Assembly: GCA_965229635.1 (NCBI GenBank)
Contig: OZ245894.1
Coordinates: forward strand, 2,418,001 to 2,482,000
DNA: 64,000 bases
Direction of reading: 5' to 3'
DNA from: BQJU01 sp965229635
Lineage (GTDB): Bacteria; Bacteroidota; Bacteroidia; Chitinophagales; Saprospiraceae
Below are positions 36,752 to 44,201 of the stretch, piece after piece; the first letter of the stretch is position 1; each line of letters begins with the position of its first letter. A program made the position numbers and the translations under genes. The notes beneath the pieces are model-generated. The model ran no database searches and was not told where the DNA came from. It saw only the letters and a program-made list of their open reading frames with translations.

Positions 36752-38749
36752 ATGCAACAAAAAAATTGCTTATCTTTAATCGTCGTTGCGTTTTCGCTCT
36801 TTCTGTTAAGTTCATGTGAAAAAGATGTGCTGACTGAAGTGAAATCGCCAAGTTCCGTTACACCAACGGCTGTGAAAAATATTTTTAATGTAAGTGACCA
36901 GGAAGTCCAGAATCGGTCCGGAGAAGGTGAATTGACCAGGACCACTCTGGGTGCGCGGCGCAATAATCCCTTTACGGTAGTACACATGCAAGAAGCTCAA
37001 CAAAGTCTGTACACCACGGCAGTACATGAGATCATCGCCACCGATCTCTATGTGAAATTCCTGCCTGCCAATTGGGAGGAGCTTAAGCGTTTGTACCGTA
37101 CGGAAGAATTCTTTTACGATTTTCCCTTGGAGTATGAGGTGGTGGAAATGGGAGATTATTACCAGGAATTAGCCGTAGACGAATTGCCCACGCTCTATGC
37201 CATCGTTGATCCGGGTTTTGATTTTTCCGGCTTTAACTATGAGTTGCTGGAAGAGCTGTACCTCGATAAGTCCGACCCACTGTTGATGGCCGAGAGCTTC
37301 CGACTCAATGGCCTTTCGGCAGAAATCCCGACCTATGTCTTCCCACAAGGCATTAAGGATTTTGACATCTCCCTGATTCCCATTGAGCCGGATTGTCCGC
37401 CGGGGTGTGTACCCGTTTTACGCATCAATGAAGACGCCGATCCTACTCATCCGGTAAATTGGGAGTGGTACTGCGATTGTTATCCGGACAATGACGAGGA
37501 GAGTGTTTACACCATCAATGATTGTGGTTGTGAAGTATTTAGCAATCAGCGAAAACCAGGAGGCTGTATCAAAGTAGAAGACACCCAGCTTTCCGTTGCC
37601 GGCGATCCGGAAACCTTTGAGAAAGTACGCCGGGTGAAAGTGACGATGAAGGATAGTTGGTTTACCGAAGACGAAACCTGGACCAACGACAGCGGCTGCT
37701 GGAAAATCAATGATGAATACCGGGGTAGGGCATGGATGTGGATCAGGTTTCAAAACCCTCGTTGTTCGGTGCGCGCAGAGCCCACTAATAATAGCAAGGT
37801 CATGGAGTGGCTCAGTCCTGCCAAAGATTATGTCGGACGAATCTGGGGCCCCAACTTCAACGACATCGAAGTAAACTACCACATGTGGTCGGTCCTGGGA
37901 TCACAAGCCCACCGCTTTTGGGGTGCTGCCACGGTGAATAATGCGGTGCATGAGTTTTACGATTTGGCTCCAACGGAGGGAATCAATCTGCCACCTGGAC
38001 AACTTCGGATTTTTACCGGTACATTTGAAGGAGTCAGTGGATTTGCCCTGATGGCCGACAAGATGGGACCAGAACTGACGCTACTAGGTATTGGTCAGGG
38101 CATCCCTGATAATCATATCTTTATATTACCTTTTGGCCAACTGATTGATGTCTTTACAGCGTCTCAATTGTTGTTGACTTTTGCACCAGATGTGTACATT
38201 CCAATAAGCTTAGTAAACTCTGATAGATTAAAGAAAACCGCTTATCACGAAATAGCCCACGCTTCGCATTTTACCCAAGTTGGTCCAATTTATTGGAAAA
38301 ACCTGGTGGTCGCAGAAGTCGCAGCCAACGGACATGGCGATGTCAATAGCAATGACGCCGGGCGAATCGCAGTCTGTGAATCCTGGGCAGAGCATGTGGG
38401 GCATGTATTTGCTGATGAGAAGTATGAAATTACGCTAGAAACCTCGATAAATGGAACGTGGCTACAATTATTGGATAAAACTTGGAATGAAAGCCCAGAT
38501 CATATTCCCATAGGATTATATTTAGATCTAATTGATACTGGAGCAGAGACTAATTCTTTTAATCAGACTTCTCCAGAGTCAACAATGGTGGTTGATAATG
38601 TCTCGGGATTCACCAATGAACAACTTTTTTCGTCATTGACATTGTCCACAATTACCGTTGATCAATTTAGAATCAAGTTGATTAATAATCATTTAAATTC
38701 AACAGGAAATACAATTCAACAATTGAATGACCTCTTTAACAGTTACTAG
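36752..38749 (+). CDS. Lipoprotein with HEIAH zinc-metalloprotease motif
   Basis: A 665-residue lipoprotein. I start it at the ATG at 36752, which opens a clean lipoprotein signal (MQQKNCLSLIVVAFSLFLLSSC); an upstream in-frame ATG at 36725 would spoil it. The middle has a cysteine-rich segment (CPPGC, CDC, CGC, GGC near residues 215-275), then a beta-rich domain with VRRVKVTMKDSWFTEDETW and SGCWKI, probably an Ig or transthyretin-like fold. Near the C-terminus TAYHEIAHASHF has the HExxH zinc motif (His499-Glu500-x-x-His503), and CESWAEHVGH about 40 residues later supplies candidate third ligands (Glu543 or Glu547). That suggests a gluzincin-type metalloprotease anchored at the membrane, but I cannot name the family. 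Four tandem small lipoprotein genes follow. Confidence 0.75.
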   Translation: MQQKNCLSLIVVAFSLFLLSSCEKDVLTEVKSPSSVTPTAVKNIFNVSDQEVQNRSGEGELTRTTLGARRNNPFTVVHMQEAQQSLYTTAVHEIIATDLYVKFLPANWEELKRLYRTEEFFYDFPLEYEVVEMGDYYQELAVDELPTLYAIVDPGFDFSGFNYELLEELYLDKSDPLLMAESFRLNGLSAEIPTYVFPQGIKDFDISLIPIEPDCPPGCVPVLRINEDADPTHPVNWEWYCDCYPDNDEESVYTINDCGCEVFSNQRKPGGCIKVEDTQLSVAGDPETFEKVRRVKVTMKDSWFTEDETWTNDSGCWKINDEYRGRAWMWIRFQNPRCSVRAEPTNNSKVMEWLSPAKDYVGRIWGPNFNDIEVNYHMWSVLGSQAHRFWGAATVNNAVHEFYDLAPTEGINLPPGQLRIFTGTFEGVSGFALMADKMGPELTLLGIGQGIPDNHIFILPFGQLIDVFTASQLLLTFAPDVYIPISLVNSDRLKKTAYHEIAHASHFTQVGPIYWKNLVVAEVAANGHGDVNSNDAGRIAVCESWAEHVGHVFADEKYEITLETSINGTWLQLLDKTWNESPDHIPIGLYLDLIDTGAETNSFNQTSPESTMVVDNVSGFTNEQLFSSLTLSTITVDQFRIKLINNHLNSTGNTIQQLNDLFNSY

Positions 38750-38810
38750 TTTTCATTGTTTTAGCATTAATTGAACAATGGAAGCTCTCTACTCTCACAA
38801 AAAAATTATC

Positions 38811-39461
38811 ATGAGGTATTTAATGCTATTCATATTTTTTGTCAATTTTCTTTCCTGTAAAGATGAGGAATGTCAAATTGTTGGAGAATATGAATTTGTA
38901 CTGCCAGCAATATTAACTCCAGCAAAGGATACTTTCAGAGTTGGAGATACGATAACCATCCTTTCACAATTCTCTGATAGTATATATGAACGTAAAACCG
39001 ATCAATTATATCTTGTTGAAGATTTTAAGTGGTACCCGGAAGTTTTTATTTACCCGATCGACACTATGGGGCAATACTCTGATTTGTCCTTTTTTGACTT
39101 TGTAATTACTCCCGAATATGACTTTGATCTATTTAGGTATATTGATGGCAGTACCTCATTATATGGTCAATACCGGTATAACAATCACGAATATCAGTTG
39201 GAATACAAGATCATTCCAGTACAACCCGGGTTGTTTTATCTGAGTCATGGCTCCTCAATTTATGGTCTTGGTGAAGATCAGGATTTTGAAGGCCGATGTT
39301 CAAATACCAATGTCGGTGCTGTGGTAGAGATGAACGGCCGCGGAGATAATAATGGGGATTTATTCCTGAGTAGTCCTGACGAAATTTACCATGAATTTTG
39401 GCAAATGAAAAGAGATAAATTTTATGACTTTGGAGGATACTGCTTTTACGTGAAGGAATAA
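38811..39461 (+). CDS. Small lipoprotein, tandem family member 1
   Basis: A 216-residue lipoprotein starting at the ATG at 38811 (MRYLMLFIFFVNFLSC), chosen over the ATG at 38778 because it begins the signal peptide. The family I see in four adjacent genes has the pattern C..(V/P)GxYEFVxPAxLTPAxDTFxVGDT, LYERKTDQ, a central beta region with G(Q/D)Y(R/N)YNxxEYxLE(Y/F), then FEG(R/K)CSN, a DN(N)xDL block and a C-terminal GGYCFYVKE. Three cysteines (lipid anchor aside) are conserved. I do not recognise the fold or function. It lies 61 nt after the HEIAH lipoprotein and probably shares its transcript. Confidence 0.7.
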   Translation: MRYLMLFIFFVNFLSCKDEECQIVGEYEFVLPAILTPAKDTFRVGDTITILSQFSDSIYERKTDQLYLVEDFKWYPEVFIYPIDTMGQYSDLSFFDFVITPEYDFDLFRYIDGSTSLYGQYRYNNHEYQLEYKIIPVQPGLFYLSHGSSIYGLGEDQDFEGRCSNTNVGAVVEMNGRGDNNGDLFLSSPDEIYHEFWQMKRDKFYDFGGYCFYVKE

Positions 39462-39483
39462 CTTGTCCACAAATATCTTCGAT

Positions 39484-40143
39484 ATGAGAAATATAGTAGT
39501 TTTTGCAGTATTTGGCATGACTATTTTCCAGTCCTGTATATTTATATCTGCGGAAGACTGTCCCGTAAATTTCCAGCTACCGGCTGAAATCAAACCGTAT
39601 AGTGAAGCATATGAGGTAGGAGATACCATAAGGGTAACTTCCCGATTTCATAAGGAGGTCTTTGAAACGAACACAAGCCAAACTTTTGACATGACAGGAA
39701 TTGCCTGGTTACCTGGCCTAAGAATCTATCGAATAGATAATGACAGTGTAGAGGTACTAACCAGAACCAAAGATTATTTTGATATGGTTGGGAACGATGA
39801 CTATAATCTAGAATGGTTTACCTATTCCTCTGGAGCGAGTCAAATAGATGGGGAGTATCGTTTTGCTCGAGATACTTTTGATATTGAAATTAAGGTAATC
39901 CCTAATACAATTGGCATTTATGTCCTAATATTTGGAAGCCAACTATACTCTTCTGGCCAGGATTTTCCGGGTAAATGTAGTAAAGAGGATTTTGATGTGA
40001 CCATGTTAATGAATGAAGGTGAAGACAACCACATCCATTTGCTAAGTGAATCGCCAAACCCCTATTTCAACGATTGGATACTTCAAAAACCGCAAGATCG
40101 CTTTTTTTCAAAAGGGTTTTACTGCTTTCGAGTGGTTGAATGA
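39484..40143 (+). CDS. Small lipoprotein, tandem family member 2 (divergent)
   Basis: A 219-residue lipoprotein beginning at the ATG at 39484 (MRNIVVFAVFGMTIFQSC); an upstream TTG would add seven residues with no signal character. It keeps the family frame (CPVNFQLPAEIKPYSEAYEVGDT, FPGKCS, GEDNHIHLL, KGFYCFRVVE) but has lost the LTPAxDTF and LYERKTDQ blocks and has changed the ending to FYCFRVVE. It is the most diverged of the four copies. It starts 22 nt after member 1. The cause of its divergence (altered partner, relaxed selection) cannot be told from sequence. Confidence 0.65.
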   Translation: MRNIVVFAVFGMTIFQSCIFISAEDCPVNFQLPAEIKPYSEAYEVGDTIRVTSRFHKEVFETNTSQTFDMTGIAWLPGLRIYRIDNDSVEVLTRTKDYFDMVGNDDYNLEWFTYSSGASQIDGEYRFARDTFDIEIKVIPNTIGIYVLIFGSQLYSSGQDFPGKCSKEDFDVTMLMNEGEDNHIHLLSESPNPYFNDWILQKPQDRFFSKGFYCFRVVE

Positions 40144-40192
40144 GTAGCTATTGCGGGCGGTTTTTGAAGTAATGCTGAATTATTGATATCAC

Positions 40193-40840
40193 ATGAAGTA
40201 CTTGTTTCCTATACTGATCATCTTTTTCTCTTCCTGCGGCAAAGAAGAATGTCAAATACCGGGTGGATATGAATTTGTAATACCCGCAACTTTAACCCCT
40301 GCAAGGGACACTTTCCGGGTTGGAGATACGCTTACGATTGAATCAGTTTTTCCGGACCAATTGTACGAAAGGAGGACAAATGCTTTCTATCACCTGGAGG
40401 ATTTTCGTTTTTTTCCGGGAACTGAAATTAAAAAGATTGACGAGTCACCCGCAGTCGATGGAATGCCTGGCTTTGATTTGGTGGTCAGTGATACTTTTAA
40501 TTATCTCGTTAAAATGTTTTCAGATGGCCAGATGAGGCTAAGAGGAGACTACGTGTACAATAATGAATACTATAAGTTACAGTTTAGGTTGATTGCCAGA
40601 AGAAAGGGGCTTTATTATTTGGAGCAAACAGTAGACCCTGGCCTAGATTCCCATCAGGATTTTGAAGGTAAATGTTCAAATGTTGAATTGGATGGTGCCA
40701 TGAATTTGAATGAAGGAGCAGATAATCATATAGGACTTCTGCAGGAAAGTCCGGATAGTCACTATAGTGAATGGATATCGCTTAAACCAGAGGATCGGTT
40801 TTACAAGTTTGGAGGGTATTGCTTTTACGTGAAGGAATAG
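40193..40840 (+). CDS. Small lipoprotein, tandem family member 3
   Basis: A 215-residue lipoprotein (MKYLFPILIIFFSSC signal). It retains CQIPGGYEFVIPATLTPARDTF, RVGDTLTIESVF, LYERRTNAFYHLEDF, the DYVYNNEYYKLQF strand, FEGKCSNVELDG, GADNHIGLL and the GGYCFYVKE end. In its centre it replaces the IDTMGQ or LDTING segment of members 1 and 4 with IDESPAVDGMPGFDLVV. It begins 49 nt after member 2. The nucleotide sequence of its last 30 or so bases is nearly the same as in members 1 and 4, consistent with recent duplication or conversion. Confidence 0.7.
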   Translation: MKYLFPILIIFFSSCGKEECQIPGGYEFVIPATLTPARDTFRVGDTLTIESVFPDQLYERRTNAFYHLEDFRFFPGTEIKKIDESPAVDGMPGFDLVVSDTFNYLVKMFSDGQMRLRGDYVYNNEYYKLQFRLIARRKGLYYLEQTVDPGLDSHQDFEGKCSNVELDGAMNLNEGADNHIGLLQESPDSHYSEWISLKPEDRFYKFGGYCFYVKE

Positions 40841-40876
40841 AATGTTGTGAGATAAAACAAGAAATATAAGTGGATT

Positions 40877-41536
40877 ATGAAAAAAGCACTTTTTATGCTG
40901 TTAGCATCACATCTGTTCTTTTCATGCCCATACATCCCCAATGATTGCGAAATCGTTGGTGACTATGAGTTTGTGCTTCCTGCAACGTTGACGCCGGCGA
41001 AGGATACTTTTCAAATTGGAGATACGATCAATGTCGTTTCCAGGTTTTCGGATTCACTTTATGAAAGAAAGACTGACCAGGTATATCAGGCCGAAGATTT
41101 TAAGTGGTCTCCCTTGACTTATATATACAGACTCGATACGATCAACGGCCAATCAGATTTTTCAAGATTTGACTTCATTTTGAATGTTGAATATGATTAT
41201 ACTATTTTCAATTATTCAAATGGGGAGTCCTCACTAATCGGTCAATACAATTATGTAGACCACGAATATTCATTGGAGTTTCAGATAGTTCCAAAGAAAA
41301 AAGGACTTTATCTTCTTTTTCACTCATCTAGCCTCTACGGCACTGGAAGTGATATGGAGTTTGAAGGGAAATGCCCCAATGTTGATGTAGCCGTGGTGGT
41401 AGAGGTCAATGGCCGAGCTTCGAATAATGTAGATTTCATTTTGGATAGTCCCGATGAAAGCACTCATGTATACTGGGAAAAAAAGGACGAGAAGTTTTTT
41501 GATGCTGGAGGATATTGTTTTTACGTGAAGGAATGA
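40877..41536 (+). CDS. Small lipoprotein, tandem family member 4
   Basis: A 219-residue lipoprotein (MKKALFMLLASHLFFSC signal). It is the copy closest to member 1: CEIVGDYEFVLPATLTPAKD, TFQIGDTINVVSRFSDSLYE, RKTDQVYQAEDFKWSP, IGQYNYVDHEYSLEF, SSLYGTG, FEGKCPNVDVAVVVEVNGRA and DAGGYCFYVKE. It starts 36 nt after member 3 and is the last of the series; the second permease run begins 160 bp later behind its own promoter signals. All four members plus the HEIAH lipoprotein read in one direction and fit one transcription unit. Confidence 0.7.
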   Translation: MKKALFMLLASHLFFSCPYIPNDCEIVGDYEFVLPATLTPAKDTFQIGDTINVVSRFSDSLYERKTDQVYQAEDFKWSPLTYIYRLDTINGQSDFSRFDFILNVEYDYTIFNYSNGESSLIGQYNYVDHEYSLEFQIVPKKKGLYLLFHSSSLYGTGSDMEFEGKCPNVDVAVVVEVNGRASNNVDFILDSPDESTHVYWEKKDEKFFDAGGYCFYVKE

Positions 41537-41545
41537 ACCCCTCCC

Positions 41546-41594
41546 TGTTCACTATCGCACAGCAAGTGTTCGAATTTGAACATTAATCGAACGC
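41546..41594. promoter_or_regulatory. Palindromic activator site upstream of permease run 2
   Basis: TGTTC at 41546-41550, then the palindrome TGTTC-N6-GAACA at 41567-41582, then CGAAC at 41588-41592. The two TGTTC copies are 21 bp apart. The core repeats the element found before permease run 1 (20631-20646) and sits about 75 bp before a sigma-54-like promoter, a typical position for an enhancer-binding protein. Confidence 0.5.
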
Positions 41595-41648
41595 TTTTGG
41601 TCCTGGCGGCTGTTGTTTTTTGATTGATAATCAGTGGTTTATGTCTTG

Positions 41649-41663
41649 TGGCATGTTTCTTGA
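41649..41663 (+). promoter_or_regulatory. Sigma-54-like -24/-12 promoter of permease run 2
   Basis: TGGCATGTTTCTTGA against TGGCACGNNNNTTGC: GG at -24 and TTG at -12 are correctly spaced, with mismatches at one base of the -24 box and at the final C. A perfect 7-bp hairpin (41667-41685) lies between it and the AGGA ribosome site of the gene at 41697. Confidence 0.5.
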
Positions 41664-41696
41664 AACGGATGATGTGAAATCATCCAACATAGGAAT

Positions 41697-44153
41697 ATGA
41701 TCAAAAATCACCTGACCATTGCTCTGCGTAACTTGTGGCGGAATAAATTCCATACCGCTATCAATGTTGTGGGATTGTCCATCGGCATTAGTGCCTGTCT
41801 GGTCATCTTTTTGATGGTCCGCCACGAGTTGAGCTTTGATACCTTTCGCGAAAATTACGATCATACCTACCGCATCTATTCCTGTTTTAGTGGTTCATTT
41901 GATGCCACCAATAAAGGCGTTGTCGCGCCACTGGCCGGTTATCTGGAAGGCCGTTTTTCCAGCATTGAGAAAATTGTTCCGCTGCATACCCTATATGATA
42001 AAGTGCAGGTTATCGGTGCCGATGGGACCCCAGCTAAGGAACTGGACTACCAGGAAGATCAGGTCATTGTCACGCCTGCCTTTTTTGAATTGTTCCCTGA
42101 ATTTGAGTGGATCAGTGGCTCTCCAATCACTTCGCTCACTGCCCCCAATCAGGTGGTGCTCACCGCTGAAAAGGCAGAGCTTTACTTTGGAAGTGATAAC
42201 CCCAGCGCTGTAGTTGGCCGACAGATCGTATACCGCGATTCCCTGGTACTAACCGTTTCCGGCATCGTAGCGACTGAAACCCGACAAACGGATCTGGCCT
42301 TCGGCGATTTTGTTTCCTTTGCCACCATCAACCAAAGCTGGCTGAAAAATGAAATTCCTCTGGATAACTGGAATTCTACCAATAGCTCCTCACAATTGCT
42401 TATACAAGTAGCTCCAAATACCGATATCGCTGCCCTACAAAATGACATTAGCGATTTGGCTCAGGAGCGCTACTCCCAGGATAATGACGATGCGACCTGG
42501 AAATGCAGCTATTTCCTGCAAACCTTACATGATACACATTTTAATACCGAATTGGGCACTATTGACGGTGACCGCGCGCCTGCCCATTTCCCTACGTTAC
42601 AGGGACTTATCCTGGTGGCCATTCTTTTGTTGATTATTGCGGCCATCAATTACATCAACCTGGAAACGGCCCAAGCCATCCGTCGTTCAAAAGAAGTGGG
42701 CGTAAGGAAGGTTTTGGGAAGTTCCCGCCGCGGACTGGTGCTGCAATTTTTGGGCGAAACCCTGGTGGTTACATTGGTGTCTGTGATCGTATCGCTGCAA
42801 CTGGCAGGCTTGGGAATTCATTATTTTAGAGAATTTATTCCCGCTGAGGTTGGTCTACAATTTACCGATCCCTGGGTAATGGGATTTTTGTCTGTTTTTA
42901 CTATCCTGGTCACCGTTTTGGCGGGTTTCTATCCGGCGTTTGTGCTTTCCTCATTTCGGCCGGTTCGTGCTTTGAAAGACCAGGTGACTTCCCTACGCGA
43001 AGGTTTACGCAATACCAACCTGCGCCGGGCTTTGATCGTCTTCCAATTCATGATCTCCATAGGACTAATCTTCGGCACCTTTGTCATTGGTCAACAGATC
43101 AACTATATGATGCAGAAGGATATGGGCTTTGATGAAAATGCGGTGGTCTATTTCTTCACACCCTGGCGGTCTTCAGCTGATAAGCGTTTGGTGCTGGAGC
43201 AAAAAATAAAGCAGTTGCCACAGGTGCTTGACCTCAGTATGAGTAGCCAAACCCCTGCCGGCAATAATACCCGCAGCACTGTTGTAAAATACAAGAAGGG
43301 CGAAGAAACACTGATCAACAATGTGTACCTCAAGACCGGTGATACCAGCTATGTCAATTTCTACGGACTGGAATTGATTGCCGGTCGCAATATACTGCCA
43401 AGTGATAGCATCAAGGAGCTGGTGATCAACGAAACCTACCTCAACCTATTGGGCTTTTCCGATCCGGATGAGGCTATTGGCGAATCCCTGATTTATAATG
43501 ATGATGTGATCCTTCCAATCGTAGGAGTTGTGCGGGACTTTCATATACAATCCATGCACCATGCCATTCCTCCAACCATAATCGGCAATGAAAAAGCAGA
43601 GTTTCACTGCTTCAATCTGCGTTTGCATAACAGCGATCAAACCGGTGCAAACCTGAAACAAACGATTGATCAAATCGGGCAGTTTTGGGCAGAATTGTAC
43701 CCCAAAGAAACTTTCAAACACCACTTTTTGGATGAAACCGTCGCCAAATTTTACGAAAGTGAGCAACGCACCGCCAAACTAATGCGCAGTGCCACCTTTG
43801 TAGCTATTCTCATTTCTTGTCTGGGATTACTGGGGCTCGTTTCTTTTATGGCTACTCAGCGGACCAAAGAAATTGGAATCCGCAAGGTGCTGGGAGCCAG
43901 TGTGATGCAAATCGTTTTCCTCTTGTCGAAAGAATTTATCAAGTTGATCATTATCGCTGGGTTGATAGGTTTTCCGCTCGCCTGGTGGGGTATGAATCAA
44001 TGGTTGAGTGATTTTGTGTACCGCATTGAGATTCAATGGTGGATGATCCTTGTGGTTGGAGGGGTTGCGCTGGCATTGGCCATCTTGACCCTAAGCTTCC
44101 GCGCTACCCAGGCGGCATTGGCCAATCCGGTAAAGGCTTTGAGAAGTGAGTAA
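41697..44153 (+). CDS. MacB/FtsX-type permease 7 (first of run 2)
   Basis: An 818-residue permease opening the second run. Helix 1 is TAINVVGLSIGISACLVIFL. Its periplasmic domain is larger than in the run 1 proteins and includes FELFPEFEWISGSPITS and NQVVLTAEKAELYFG. The first coupling loop reads IRRSKEVGVRKVLGSSRRGL, with SKE for the usual ARE; the second is QRTKEIGIRKVLGASVMQI. The tail is QAALANPVKALRSE. AGGA (41691-41694) precedes the ATG. The gap of 48 nt to the next permease suggests one operon. The sigma-54-like promoter and TGTTC-N6-GAACA site belong to this gene. Confidence 0.92.
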   Translation: MIKNHLTIALRNLWRNKFHTAINVVGLSIGISACLVIFLMVRHELSFDTFRENYDHTYRIYSCFSGSFDATNKGVVAPLAGYLEGRFSSIEKIVPLHTLYDKVQVIGADGTPAKELDYQEDQVIVTPAFFELFPEFEWISGSPITSLTAPNQVVLTAEKAELYFGSDNPSAVVGRQIVYRDSLVLTVSGIVATETRQTDLAFGDFVSFATINQSWLKNEIPLDNWNSTNSSSQLLIQVAPNTDIAALQNDISDLAQERYSQDNDDATWKCSYFLQTLHDTHFNTELGTIDGDRAPAHFPTLQGLILVAILLLIIAAINYINLETAQAIRRSKEVGVRKVLGSSRRGLVLQFLGETLVVTLVSVIVSLQLAGLGIHYFREFIPAEVGLQFTDPWVMGFLSVFTILVTVLAGFYPAFVLSSFRPVRALKDQVTSLREGLRNTNLRRALIVFQFMISIGLIFGTFVIGQQINYMMQKDMGFDENAVVYFFTPWRSSADKRLVLEQKIKQLPQVLDLSMSSQTPAGNNTRSTVVKYKKGEETLINNVYLKTGDTSYVNFYGLELIAGRNILPSDSIKELVINETYLNLLGFSDPDEAIGESLIYNDDVILPIVGVVRDFHIQSMHHAIPPTIIGNEKAEFHCFNLRLHNSDQTGANLKQTIDQIGQFWAELYPKETFKHHFLDETVAKFYESEQRTAKLMRSATFVAILISCLGLLGLVSFMATQRTKEIGIRKVLGASVMQIVFLLSKEFIKLIIIAGLIGFPLAWWGMNQWLSDFVYRIEIQWWMILVVGGVALALAILTLSFRATQAALANPVKALRSE

Positions 44154-44201
44154 GATGGACCACAGCTTTGTTGATTCAGGATAGAAATAAAACCAAGTAT
44201 T

